The notes under the pieces are model-generated. The model was given only the letters and a program-made list of their open reading frames with translations, was not told the origin of the DNA and did not search any database. Position numbers and translations under genes: made by a program. Below are positions 1-8,645 of a DNA stretch of 53,485 nucleotides, one piece after another (positions within the stretch are counted from its first letter, which is position 1; each line of letters starts with the position of its first letter). Source of the stretch: Enorma massiliensis phI (GTDB lineage: Bacteria > Actinomycetota > Coriobacteriia > Coriobacteriales > Coriobacteriaceae); NCBI RefSeq assembly GCF_000311845.1, contig NZ_HE978574.1, positions 132,252 to 185,736 of the forward strand, written 5' to 3'.

Positions 1-168
1 CAGGTCGCCGAGATGGATGCGATGTTTCGCCCCCATGCGCGGGAGGCGGGGGAGCGCGTCCGCGACATCTACACGCGAAAGCACACGAGTCCCTTCATGG
101 CGGAAATGGGGCGCAGCATGGGCCGGTGGTTTAAGAACTGGACCGGCGAAGAGCCGCTGCAAGGCTAG
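1..168 (+). CDS. C-terminal fragment of an unrecognised protein
   Basis: The first reading frame is open from the window edge and ends at a TAG, giving 55 residues of a protein whose start lies outside the window. The tail is basic and aromatic (it contains RDIYTRK and MGRWFKNWTGEE) with no membrane segment. I do not recognise the family. The evidence that it is coding is the open frame and GC-rich third positions up to a clean stop, followed by non-coding sequence. Function is unknown. Confidence 0.5.
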   Translation, partial: QVAEMDAMFRPHAREAGERVRDIYTRKHTSPFMAEMGRSMGRWFKNWTGEEPLQG

Positions 169-294
169 GGACGCTGGGCGAGTCGGTGGGGGGGCACCGC
201 AAGCTAGAGCTGCGGGGTGGTGGCCTCGGAACCCGTGCAAACGGATCGCGCCCAGCCGCTTGGTGGCCTCATCGCGCGTCATGGCCGACTTTGT
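169..294. other. Intergenic sequence with no visible gene
   Basis: Between the fragment at the left edge and the 131-bp hairpin element I see no ribosome binding site with a credible frame, no promoter pair and no hairpin. The remaining gap up to kup is taken up by that element and by the kup terminator. Confidence 0.5.
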
Positions 295-425
295 TTCAAC
301 TTTTGGGCACTCCAAGCCGGGAAGGCAAAGTAGAGCAAAAAATCGCACTTCTTCTACCTGCGCTTTTGGTAAGAGAACATGCGTCTCTACTTTCCGGGTA
401 GGGGTTCAACTGCCCAAAAGTTGAA
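295..425 (+). repeat. 131-bp hairpin repeat element, copy A
   Basis: The ends form a perfect 15-bp inverted repeat (TTCAACTTTTGGGCA and its complement). Two sister copies at 14595 and 22437 have the same length of 131 bp. All three share AGTAGA at offset 34, ACCTGCG at offset 61 and TCTAC at offset 91, counted from the start of the element. The left block AGTAGA faces the right block TCTACT, so the whole unit can fold as one long interrupted hairpin with ACCTGCG in the loop. No ORF is conserved. It could be a miniature mobile element, a structured RNA or a protein-binding repeat. Confidence 0.8.
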
Positions 426-517
426 TTATGCACGGAGCGGGCCTTCGAGAAGAGGCTAAACGGAGGCGAATCGCGTGCAGAGGCCCTTTGACGCAAGCGA
501 AAAGCTGTGCGGTATTC

Positions 518-562
518 ATACAAAACGGGGCCCGCAGGAAGAAGTCCTCCCTGCGGGCCCCG
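518..562 (-). terminator. Intrinsic terminator of kup
   Basis: A 13-bp GC stem (CGGGGCCCGCAGG and its complement) encloses an 11-nt loop and, read on the minus strand, is followed by GTTTTGTAT. It lies about 40 bases past the kup stop codon. Confidence 0.8.
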
Positions 563-602
563 TGGCATAGGCGCGTTCCTAAACAGCCGCCGCTGACGCT
601 CC

Positions 603-2816
603 CTACGGCCTGTCGTCCGGGGCGATGCGTACGAGCTTCTCGGCGCTCTTGAACTTGGTGAAGAGCGGCACGTACTCAACAAACACACTCGAGTTCTCGA
701 GGCCATACCACTGCGCGGGCGATCCAGCAAAGCTGCGGATGGCGTACTTGAGGCCAATGGCCGTGCGCTCGCGGCTCACGACGTCGCTCTCGGGTGCCAA
801 AGTCTTCCGAATCATGCAGAACTGGAAGGAGCCGATGGGGCTCGGGCGCTTGTAAACCGAGTAGTCGCGCGTCTGGGGCGGCAGCTCGCCGGTGGCCGAG
901 AGGTCTTGCACGATCTGGCGCAGGTACGCGTTGATTCGCTGGTTGACCTTGTATCCCAAGAACAGATGCACGCGGAACACGTAATCGGTGCCAAAGTCCT
1001 CGATTGAGTACGCGCAGGTGTGCGGGTCGTCCATGACCTCGACGTTGATGAACCACCAGGCACGCGCGCGCTTGGGGTGCTTGTCGAGGATGGAATAGAG
1101 GATGTCGCGGTCAAGATAGTCCGTGTTGGTGCCATTGGTGAGATAGACCAGGTTATCGCACAGGCGGTCGTAGGTGGTGTCGTCACGCAAGCGCGCCAGC
1201 TGGTCGAGGTACTTGCGCACCGGAAGCAGCGTGGCCTGCCGGCGCTCCACAGCCGTGCCCGCATACCAGCAAAGCATGACGCCCATGATGAGCGCGGCAA
1301 GCAAGATGGTGAAGTAGCCGCCGTGGAAGAACTTGGTGAGCGAAGAGCCGAAGAAGAAGCCCTCGAGCATCACGAAGAAAGCAAGGAAGATGAACGGGAA
1401 GAACTTCACCTTGCGTACGCGGTGCAGGTAGATGAAAAGCAGCACCGTCGTGCAAAGCATCGTGATGGTGATGGCCAGGCCGTACGCCGCCTCCATGTGC
1501 GCAGAGCTCTGGAACAGCAGCACAACGATGATGCAGCCCGCCCACATGACCTTGTTGACCAGCGGAATATAGAGCTGGCCCTTGGTCTCGGACGGATAGA
1601 ACACCTGCAGGTGCGGCATGAGGTCCAAGCGGCTCGCCTCGGAAACGAGCGAGAACGCGCCGGTGATGAGCGCCTGGGAGGCGATGATGGCCGCGAGTAC
1701 GGAGAAGACCACGCCGAACGGACGCACCACGCCGGGGAGCATCTGGAAGAAGGGGTTGAGGTCCTCGATGGCGGCGAGTTCCGGGTTGCCGGCATTAGCG
1801 AGCAGCCAGGCGCCCTGGCCGAGGTAGCTCAGGATGAGGCACGCCTTCACGAAGGGCCAGGTTGCATAAATGTTGCCCTTGCCCACGTGGCCCATGTCCG
1901 AGTAGAGCGCCTCGGCGCCGGTGGTGGCGAGGAAGCAGCTGCCCAAGATCATGATGCCCGCGTGGTTGTTGGGGCTGAACAGGAATTGCAGGCCGTACAC
2001 CGGGTTGATGGCAAGCAGGATCTTGGGGTTCGTGAAGGTGAAGAGCAGGCCGGTGATTCCCAGGAAGAGGAACCAGCCGAGCATGACCGGCCCGAACGCG
2101 CGGCCGATCTTGCTCGTTCCGGCACGCTGCACCACGAAGAGGATGCACACGATGATGAGGGTGATCACCACCACGTTCATCTGGTTGTCGCCGATGATCG
2201 CATGGGTCTCGGGGATGGTGCGCAGGCCCTCCACGCCGGTGGTGATCGTCACGGCGGGCGTGAGCACGCCGTCGGCCAGCAGCGCGGAGCCGCCGAGCAT
2301 GGCGGGGATGATGAGCCACTTGCCGTAGCGCCTCACGATGCTGTAGAGCGCGAAGATGCCGCCTTCGCCGTAGTTATCGGCCTTGAGCGAGATGAGGACG
2401 TATTTCACCGTGGTGAGCAGCGTTACCGTCCAGATCACGAGCGAGAGCGCACCGAGCACGAATTCCTCGGTGACGCTCATGATGCCGCCGTTGCCGGCGA
2501 GCAGCGCCTTGGTGACGTACATCGGCGATGTTCCGATGTCGCCGTACACGACGCCGATGGTCACGAGCATCGCGGCGAGGCTCACCGGGATGACGTGAGT
2601 CTGCGGGTGAGAAGCGCCCTTGATGGTCTTGGGCGGGCGAACGGGCTTGCGCTTGCGGCTCGATGCCGCCGCGCGCTTGCGCCCGCGCTTGTTCCCCTTG
2701 CCGGATGAAAGATTCGGTTTGATCGATAGGGACGAAGTCGAATCGGGTGGCGCGGCCACCCCGTCGGTTTCTTCCGAGGCCTCGTCAAGCTCTCGGTTCT
2801 TGTCTTCAGAAGACAT
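603..2816 (-). CDS. kup: Kup-family low-affinity potassium transporter
   Basis: This is a secondary potassium uptake system of the KUP/HAK/KT family, which imports K+ with protons across the cytoplasmic membrane. The 737-residue protein begins with about 65 hydrophilic, basic residues. The Kup core follows, with the signature GVVYGDIGTSPMYV near the first membrane helix, about 12 hydrophobic segments, and a C-terminal cytosolic domain of about 200 residues. That length is typical or slightly long for the family because of the N-terminal extension. The ATG was chosen because AAGGAG lies 7 bases upstream; an in-frame start 27 bases earlier lacks such a site. A perfect TATAAT box lies about 57 bases upstream (2873-2878) without a good -35. 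The gene stands alone and ends in an intrinsic terminator. Confidence 0.95.
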   Translation of the reverse strand: MSSEDKNRELDEASEETDGVAAPPDSTSSLSIKPNLSSGKGNKRGRKRAAASSRKRKPVRPPKTIKGASHPQTHVIPVSLAAMLVTIGVVYGDIGTSPMYVTKALLAGNGGIMSVTEEFVLGALSLVIWTVTLLTTVKYVLISLKADNYGEGGIFALYSIVRRYGKWLIIPAMLGGSALLADGVLTPAVTITTGVEGLRTIPETHAIIGDNQMNVVVITLIIVCILFVVQRAGTSKIGRAFGPVMLGWFLFLGITGLLFTFTNPKILLAINPVYGLQFLFSPNNHAGIMILGSCFLATTGAEALYSDMGHVGKGNIYATWPFVKACLILSYLGQGAWLLANAGNPELAAIEDLNPFFQMLPGVVRPFGVVFSVLAAIIASQALITGAFSLVSEASRLDLMPHLQVFYPSETKGQLYIPLVNKVMWAGCIIVVLLFQSSAHMEAAYGLAITITMLCTTVLLFIYLHRVRKVKFFPFIFLAFFVMLEGFFFGSSLTKFFHGGYFTILLAALIMGVMLCWYAGTAVERRQATLLPVRKYLDQLARLRDDTTYDRLCDNLVYLTNGTNTDYLDRDILYSILDKHPKRARAWWFINVEVMDDPHTCAYSIEDFGTDYVFRVHLFLGYKVNQRINAYLRQIVQDLSATGELPPQTRDYSVYKRPSPIGSFQFCMIRKTLAPESDVVSRERTAIGLKYAIRSFAGSPAQWYGLENSSVFVEYVPLFTKFKSAEKLVRIAPDDRP

Positions 2817-2960
2817 TGCATAACTCCTTGAGAAGCATGGCACGTCGGCGCGAATCTGCGCCGTGGCACGTCATTATAGCGATAGCGCCTGCAATGTGCT
2901 ATAGGTCGCGTTATGCCGCGGGGGGCGGGCCGCTCGGCGCGCTTGGAGCCGTTCCGCAGG

Positions 2961-3047
2961 GCAGCTCCCGCGCGCTGAAGCCGGCGGCTCGTCGGCCGTG
3001 ACGATTGCCGGCATGCCGCAGCTCCCGCGCGCCGAGGCCGGCGGGCT
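2961..3047. repeat. Short direct repeat pair at the 3' end of the rlmKL-type gene
   Basis: A unit of about 29 bp starting GCAGCTCCCGCGCG and ending CCGGCGG(G)CT occurs at 2961-2989 and 3018-3047. The two copies differ at a few bases. The second overlaps the last codon of the methyltransferase gene. I see no function in it. Confidence 0.45.
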
Positions 3048-5526
3048 AGAGCCTCCGGACTAGGTAGCAATGGTGGATGCGCTTGTTGCGCTGGAAATCT
3101 TCGGGAATGGTGCGCTCGGTGATGTCTTCGAGGCCTATGCCCGCGGCCCTGAGCGCCTCAACGTCCGGTTTAAAGCTGCGCAGGTTGCACGAGAAGATGG
3201 CCACGCCGCCCTGTTCGAGCAGGCCTACAACGCCTTTCAGCAGCTCCACGTGGTCGCGCTGCACGTCCCACGTGCGCTCGCCCATGCGCGAGGAGTTCGA
3301 GAAGGTGGGCGGGTCGCAGAAGATGAGGTCCCAGCGGTTGCGTCCGCGAACCTGCTGCTCAACCCACGCGAGCACGTCGTCTCGAACGAAGTGGTGCGCG
3401 CTGCCGGTGAAGCCGTTGAGCGCCATGTTGCGCTCGGCCCAGTCGAGATAGGTGTTGGAGAGGTCTACGGTTACGGTTTCCTCAACACCCGCATCTGCGG
3501 CGTAGCAGGTCGCCGTGCCCGTATAGGCAAAGAGGTTGAGGAACGTGCGAGCTTGCCGTGCATGCTCGCGCACGAGGCCGCGCGTGATGCGGTGGTCCAG
3601 GAAGATACCGGTATCGAGGTAGTCGTTGAAGTTAACCGTAAAGGAGAGGCCGCCCTCGCGGATGAGGACATCGCCCAGCGGCGAGGTGGCATCTGCCTGC
3701 GGGCTTCCTCCGTGGCGCACGCTCGCGCCCTGCTTGCCGTACTGCGAGCCTCCGCGCGAGCGCTGCCGCGTCTTGGCGTGGACGTGCTCGGGCGGAACTC
3801 CGAGCACGCGCGGAGCGATGGCGAGGATGTCGAGCATGCGGTCGCGGGCCAGCTCGGGGTCGACCGTCTTAGGTGCCGCGTACTCCGCGACGACGATCCA
3901 GTGCTCCGTTGCGGGCTCGGCGGCGTGGACGTGTGCGGCATCGAGCTCGTTGCGGTCGCCATCGTGCCCGTGCTCCTCGCCGAGCCCGTTGCGGCCGCCG
4001 CCGGCCAGGGCTCGATCTTTATGACCGCGGTCCGCCTCCACGGGCGTCCCCTCATAAAGGTCAATGGCGGCGGAATAGTCGGGAAGATCGGCGTCGTAAA
4101 CGCGGTAGCAGGTGATGCCTTCGCGCCTTGCCCACTTGCGGCGCTGGCGCGCGACCTTGATGAGGCGCCGCGCGAACTGTTCGGACTCGGGAACGAGGAG
4201 GGGAATGGGCTTGCCGTCACCGACGTCGACCGTGGCGCGAGCGGCGCGAGAGGGCTTCTGGTCAGCGGTGCGGTTGCCGCCGGCACCTTTGCCGGAATGG
4301 GGCTCGCCCGCCCCCGCACCGGGGTATGGCGTGCCCGCCGCCTCGGCCGAAGCGGATGCAAGGCAAACGAGCTGCAGCTCATCGCTTCCGAGCAAGAGAT
4401 TGCTGGTAGAGCTTGGTGCGCGCCCGGGGATACGGAGCCCTCCATGGGGGCGCGAGAGCCAGGCGATGGGCATGGACGCGCATGGGGCGAGAGCGGCTGC
4501 TTCTGTGGCAAGACGAAGCGCGGATGGGATCACGTCCGGCACCATGACCGAGGTATCCGCCACGATGACGCCCGCCGGCACATTTCGTCCGAGCGCCCTG
4601 CGCAGCGCGTCTGCCTTGGGATCGATGATATCCACCGCGCATGCAATGCGGCCCGCCGCGACGACGCGCTTGGATGCTTCGACCGCGCGTTCGTCGGGGT
4701 CGGTTGCGACGATGCGCCCGGGCCGCCGGCTCGCTGCCTGCTCGCGTTCGCGGGCCTCGGCGAGAAGCTCGCGCCATATGGCGCGGTCATGGCCGGCCCA
4801 CCCCTGGAAACCCCAGCGCGTGCGCATGGCGCCGGGTGCCCGGTCGGTCAGCCAGGCTGCTGCTTCCAGCAGAACGCCGCCGTCGGCACAGGCAAGGTCC
4901 ACGAGTACGGGAGGCTCGGTGCCCGCATCGCGGGCGCTTTGGCAAAGCTCGGGGAAGCCCGTCTCGGCCAGCACGAGCGCAGCGTAGTCGGGGCGCAGGA
5001 TGTCGACACCTTGGGGCGCGCGAGCCAGCACGGTGCGTGACAAACGCTTGAAGAGCGGCTCTCCACTCAAATCGAGGCCCATGCTCGCTCGGTCGCCGCG
5101 AATCGTGAGCACAATGCGGGCATCGGGGGCGTGCGTATCGACCGCCGGGCGCGAGCCCGTCTCGTCTACCATGCGGTCGACGATGCCATCCTTGGCTTTC
5201 TGCATGCTGAACCGCGAGTTTCGAAGCTCGGGATTGGTGCCATGGGCAGAAACGGCGATGCTCGCGCCCGGACGGATGATTTCGTGCCAGGGGAGGTCGT
5301 ACGTTCCTTGGTGCAGGTCGCTGGGCGTGGCGCATGCGAAGCGCCCGAGTACGAGCAGCAAGCGGCTGGCAAGGTGCGACCACAGGCAGACGCGATAGGC
5401 GTCGCGCACCGAGCCCTCGAACGAGACGCGTCCCTTAAGGGGGCGCGGGCGCCGTATGCCCAAGGCGCGCAGCTCGCGTGCGAGCGCTTGCTCGAAGGCA
5501 GCCGGGCAGCTTGCGTAGAATTCCAT
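3046..5526 (-). CDS. rlmL: RlmKL-type bifunctional 23S rRNA methyltransferase with degenerate RlmL half
   Basis: In the family, one half (RlmL) makes m2G2445 and the other (RlmK) makes m7G2069 in 23S rRNA. Residues 1-165 are a THUMP-like RNA-binding region. The second methyltransferase half (about 590-826) is intact, with the catalytic-pocket motif CDPPTFSNS near residue 738. In the first half the expected SAM motif (DPxCGSGT) reads DLACADGG at residues 210-217. The expected NPPYGER motif is absent, with ADTSVM in its place near 323-328, and KRGYR is KRLSRT. The protein is 826 residues against about 700 in E. coli, with low-complexity inserts around 365-430 and 510-550. The start has GGAGAGG upstream, and a TATAAT box sits at 5556-5561. 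I infer that only the RlmK activity is likely to remain. Confidence 0.85.
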   Translation of the reverse strand: MEFYASCPAAFEQALARELRALGIRRPRPLKGRVSFEGSVRDAYRVCLWSHLASRLLLVLGRFACATPSDLHQGTYDLPWHEIIRPGASIAVSAHGTNPELRNSRFSMQKAKDGIVDRMVDETGSRPAVDTHAPDARIVLTIRGDRASMGLDLSGEPLFKRLSRTVLARAPQGVDILRPDYAALVLAETGFPELCQSARDAGTEPPVLVDLACADGGVLLEAAAWLTDRAPGAMRTRWGFQGWAGHDRAIWRELLAEAREREQAASRRPGRIVATDPDERAVEASKRVVAAGRIACAVDIIDPKADALRRALGRNVPAGVIVADTSVMVPDVIPSALRLATEAAALAPCASMPIAWLSRPHGGLRIPGRAPSSTSNLLLGSDELQLVCLASASAEAAGTPYPGAGAGEPHSGKGAGGNRTADQKPSRAARATVDVGDGKPIPLLVPESEQFARRLIKVARQRRKWARREGITCYRVYDADLPDYSAAIDLYEGTPVEADRGHKDRALAGGGRNGLGEEHGHDGDRNELDAAHVHAAEPATEHWIVVAEYAAPKTVDPELARDRMLDILAIAPRVLGVPPEHVHAKTRQRSRGGSQYGKQGASVRHGGSPQADATSPLGDVLIREGGLSFTVNFNDYLDTGIFLDHRITRGLVREHARQARTFLNLFAYTGTATCYAADAGVEETVTVDLSNTYLDWAERNMALNGFTGSAHHFVRDDVLAWVEQQVRGRNRWDLIFCDPPTFSNSSRMGERTWDVQRDHVELLKGVVGLLEQGGVAIFSCNLRSFKPDVEALRAAGIGLEDITERTIPEDFQRNKRIHHCYLVRRL

Positions 5527-5653
5527 GGTGCGTCCTCTCCAGCGTGGGTGCGCCCATTATACGAGAAGGCCTGCAACTGATGCGATTCCCCGCGCGCGGC
5601 ATGGCATAATGTCAAACGGTATGGGCTAAAACGGATATAGGGGGCGGTTGGGC

Positions 5654-6475
5654 GTGTCTGAGCAGCCGATGGCTCTTTTCTTTGATGTGGACGGCACGAT
5701 TATCTGGTATAAGCCGGGAGCCGATGTTGACGCTACGGTGGCCACAGCGGTTCCGAGCCCTGCTGTGGCCGAGGCGTTCCACGCTCTGCGCCAGCGCGGG
5801 CACCACCCGTTCATCTGCACGGGGCGCTCGCTCACTCTGGTTTCGGACAAGCTGCTTTCGCTTGACGTCGACGGCCTGGTCACGGCCGATGGCGCGTGCG
5901 TAAGCGTGGGCGGCGAGGTCGTGAGCGACGAGGTCGTTCCGGCAGAGCTTCTCATCGATGTTGCGCGCCGCGCGTACGAGACCGACTCCCTCATTATGTT
6001 CGAGGGGTCGCGCGCATGCGTGGCCTTGGTCCCTAAGGGAATGGACTATAAGAACGCGATGGGCGTGGGCGTGGTGCATAGCGTGGAGGAGTTCGCCGGT
6101 ACGGGAGATCTGCGCTTTAGCAAGTTCGTGCTGCAGGAAAGCGACCGTGCCCGGCTCATGACGCCTGAGAACCGTGCGTTTTTCGATGAGCATTTCGAAG
6201 AGTTCGCGCTCGGCCTGCCTGTCTACGAGATGACGCTCAAGGGGATGAACAAGGGCGCGGGCGTGCGCCGTGTTCTCGAGATGTTGGGGATTGGGCCCGA
6301 GCGTGCGATTGCGTTCGGCGATTCTGAGAACGATCTCTCCATGGCAGATGCCGTAGGGACCTTCGTCGCAATGGGTAACGCGATGCCGGGGGTCAAGGAG
6401 GTAGCCGATTACGTTACCGACCCCGTCGAGCACGATGGCGTGGTCACCGCCCTCCGGCACTTCGGCTTAATCTAA
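5654..6475 (+). CDS. Cof-type HAD-IIB sugar/nucleotide phosphatase
   Basis: This is a cytosolic HAD-superfamily phosphohydrolase of 273 residues, a usual length for the Cof/YidA group. The nucleophile and acid/base pair are Asp11 and Asp13 in FFDVDGT. Motif II is the T of FICTGRS, and motif IV is GDSENDLSM near the C-terminus. The GTG start was chosen because AGGGGG lies about 9 bases upstream; a TTG two codons earlier is too close to it, and the next ATG is five codons downstream. Substrates in this family are usually sugar phosphates or FMN/PLP, and the sequence does not say which. The gene is transcribed alone, between two minus-strand units. Confidence 0.88.
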   Translation: MSEQPMALFFDVDGTIIWYKPGADVDATVATAVPSPAVAEAFHALRQRGHHPFICTGRSLTLVSDKLLSLDVDGLVTADGACVSVGGEVVSDEVVPAELLIDVARRAYETDSLIMFEGSRACVALVPKGMDYKNAMGVGVVHSVEEFAGTGDLRFSKFVLQESDRARLMTPENRAFFDEHFEEFALGLPVYEMTLKGMNKGAGVRRVLEMLGIGPERAIAFGDSENDLSMADAVGTFVAMGNAMPGVKEVADYVTDPVEHDGVVTALRHFGLI

Positions 6476-6482
6476 CCGAGCG

Positions 6483-6547
6483 TGAATCGCAGACACCGGG
6501 TGTCTACGAACCATGTTGAATCGCAGACACCGGGTGTCTACGAACCA
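6483..6547. repeat. Tandem direct repeat carrying a 15-bp palindrome
   Basis: A 31-bp unit occurs twice with a period of 34 bp (6483-6513 and 6517-6547) and no mismatch. Each copy contains AGACACCGGGTGTCT, a palindrome with 7-bp arms around one base. It lies between the 3' ends of two convergent genes, so a promoter role is not obvious. It could be a pair of protein-binding sites or a young duplication. Confidence 0.8.
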
Positions 6548-6570
6548 CGCTCTGCGCACAATGTTGACGG

Positions 6571-6608
6571 GCAAGAAAAAGGGCCCCAGGCAATCGCCCG
6601 GGGCCCTT
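6571..6608 (-). terminator. Intrinsic terminator of the ABC exporter operon
   Basis: The hairpin AAGGGCCCC / GGGGCCCTT, with further pairing inside, is followed on the minus strand by CTTTTTCTTG. It lies about 30 bases after the stop of the second ABC subunit. Confidence 0.8.
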
Positions 6609-6635
6609 GCAGTAGTGCCAATCCTATCGAGCTGG

Positions 6636-8645
6636 CTACTCCAATTCAAATGCACCGGTATAGAGCTGATAGTACACGCCGCGCTTCGCGATGAGCTCGT
6701 CGTGGCTGCCGCGCTCGATGATGCGGCCGTGGTCGAGCACGATGATCGCATCGGAGTTGCGCACGGTGGAAAGCCGGTGTGCGATCACGAAGGTGGTGCG
6801 CCCGCTCATGAGCGCGTCCATGCCCTTCTGCACGATGGCCTCGGTGCGCGTGTCGATCGAGCTGGTTGCCTCGTCCAAGATCATGACCGGCGGGTCGGCC
6901 ACCGCCGCGCGCGAGATCGAGAGCAGCTGGCGCTGGCCCTGGCTCAGGTTCGAGCCGTTGTCGGTGAGCATGGTGTTGTAGCCCTCGGGCAGACGCTGGA
7001 TGAAGCTATGCGCGCCGGCAAGCTTGGCCGCGGCGATGCATTCCTCGTCGGAGGCGTCGAGCCTGCCGTAGCGGATGTTGTCCATGACGGTGCCGGTGAA
7101 CAGGTTCACGTCCTGAAGCACCATGCCGAGCGAACGGCGCAGGTCGCTCTTCTTGATTTTGTTGATGTTGATGCCGTCGTAGCGGATCTTGCCATCCTCG
7201 ATATCGTAGAACCGGTTGATGAGGTTGGTGATCGTCGTCTTGCCGGCACCGGTTGCGCCCACGAAGGCGATCTTCTGCCCCGGCTCCGCCCACACGCTCA
7301 CGTCGTGCAGAACCGTGTGGCCGGGCTTGTAGCCGAAGTCCACATGGTTGAGGCGCACATCGCCGCGCAGGGGAACGAGCGTCGTGGTGCCGTCGTGATG
7401 CGGGTGCTTCCACGCCCAGCGGCCGCTCTTGGTGTCGTTGGTCTCAACGAGCTCGCCGTTCTCCATCTTGGTGTTCACGAGCGTCACGTAGCCCTCGTCG
7501 TGCTCGGGCTCTTCGTCCATGAGCTCGAAGAGGCGCTCGGCTCCCGCGAGGCCCATGACCACCGAGTTGATCTGCTGCGAAATCTGGCCGATCTGGCCGG
7601 AGAACTGGCGCGTCATGTTGAGGAACGGCACCGTCACCGCGATGGAGAACCCAAGGCCCGAGATGGACAGGTTGGGCACGCCCAGCTCGATGAATACGCC
7701 GCCCATGAGCGCCACGATGACGTACATGAGGTTGCCCAGGTTCATGAGGATGGGGCCCAGGGTGTTGGTGTACATGTTCGCGGCGCGCGCGGCGCGGAAG
7801 AGCTCCTCGTTGCGCACGTCGAAGTCCTCCTGAGCAGCCTCTTCGTGGCAGAAGACCTTCACCACGCGCTGGCCGTTCATAATCTCCTCGACATGGCCCT
7901 CGACGATGCCGATTTCCTTCTGCTGCGCGATGAAGTTGCGCGCGGAGCGGCTGCCCAGCACCTTGGTCATGTAGGCCATGAAGCCCACGCCGGCCACCAC
8001 GATGATGGCCATCCACACGCTGTAGTAGATCATCACGCAGAACACCGAGATGAGCGTCACCATCGTGAGCGTGATGTTGGGCAGCGACTGGCCGATCATC
8101 TGGCGCAGAGCGTCGATGTCGTTGGTGTAGTGGCTCATGATGTCGCCGCGCTGGTGCGTGTCGAAATAGCTGATCGGCAGGTCCTGCATGTGATCGAAGA
8201 GCTTCTCGCGGAACTTCTCAAGCGAACCCTGGGTGATAACGGCCATGGTGCGCGTCCAGGTGAAGTTAAGGATGAGCGATACGCAGTAGATGCCGATAAG
8301 CGTGATTACGAGCGAGCCGATGCGCCCGGCAACGGACTCCCAGTCGCCCGATTCCCATGTGGCGGTCACGATCTCGAGCGCGCGCTGCATGAAGGTGGCC
8401 GGCAGCGACGACAGGATAGCCGAGACCACGATGCAGCAGATTACGAGCGGAAGCGCCTTGGGATAGAACTGGAACAGCGTCTTGATGAGACAGCTGAGCG
8501 TCTTGGTGCGCACGCCGGACTTCTTGACGGGCGGCTTCTTGCGGCCCGCGACGTTCTGGCGCGTGTCTTCGGGCTTGGGGGCCTCGGGGGTGTTTACGCC
8601 CAGGGTGTTCTTGAAAGCGGTCTCTGCCGAGTTGCTGCTACTCAT
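6636..8645 (-). CDS. ABC exporter subunit with the catalytic NBD (heterodimer partner B)
   Basis: This is a fused membrane and ATPase half-transporter of 669 residues. It has a hydrophilic N-terminus of about 70 residues, a six-helix type I exporter domain and a C-terminal nucleotide-binding domain. Walker A is GATGAGKT (Lys469), Walker B is MILDEATSS with the catalytic Glu592, and the switch His is in IAHRLSTV. Its signature is LSQGQ rather than LSGGQ. The partner upstream has the opposite pattern, as in heterodimeric exporters such as BmrCD or TM287/288. The ATG was chosen because GGAGG lies 8 bases upstream; it overlaps the partner's stop (ATGAGTAG), which implies translational coupling. 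Multidrug or lipid export is likely, but the substrate is unknown. Confidence 0.92.
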   Translation of the reverse strand: MSSSNSAETAFKNTLGVNTPEAPKPEDTRQNVAGRKKPPVKKSGVRTKTLSCLIKTLFQFYPKALPLVICCIVVSAILSSLPATFMQRALEIVTATWESGDWESVAGRIGSLVITLIGIYCVSLILNFTWTRTMAVITQGSLEKFREKLFDHMQDLPISYFDTHQRGDIMSHYTNDIDALRQMIGQSLPNITLTMVTLISVFCVMIYYSVWMAIIVVAGVGFMAYMTKVLGSRSARNFIAQQKEIGIVEGHVEEIMNGQRVVKVFCHEEAAQEDFDVRNEELFRAARAANMYTNTLGPILMNLGNLMYVIVALMGGVFIELGVPNLSISGLGFSIAVTVPFLNMTRQFSGQIGQISQQINSVVMGLAGAERLFELMDEEPEHDEGYVTLVNTKMENGELVETNDTKSGRWAWKHPHHDGTTTLVPLRGDVRLNHVDFGYKPGHTVLHDVSVWAEPGQKIAFVGATGAGKTTITNLINRFYDIEDGKIRYDGININKIKKSDLRRSLGMVLQDVNLFTGTVMDNIRYGRLDASDEECIAAAKLAGAHSFIQRLPEGYNTMLTDNGSNLSQGQRQLLSISRAAVADPPVMILDEATSSIDTRTEAIVQKGMDALMSGRTTFVIAHRLSTVRNSDAIIVLDHGRIIERGSHDELIAKRGVYYQLYTGAFELE

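Noticed and set aside
1020-2708. 562-codon open frame on the plus strand
   Set aside because: It is antisense to kup, with Glu/His/Arg-rich shadow composition and no start signal.
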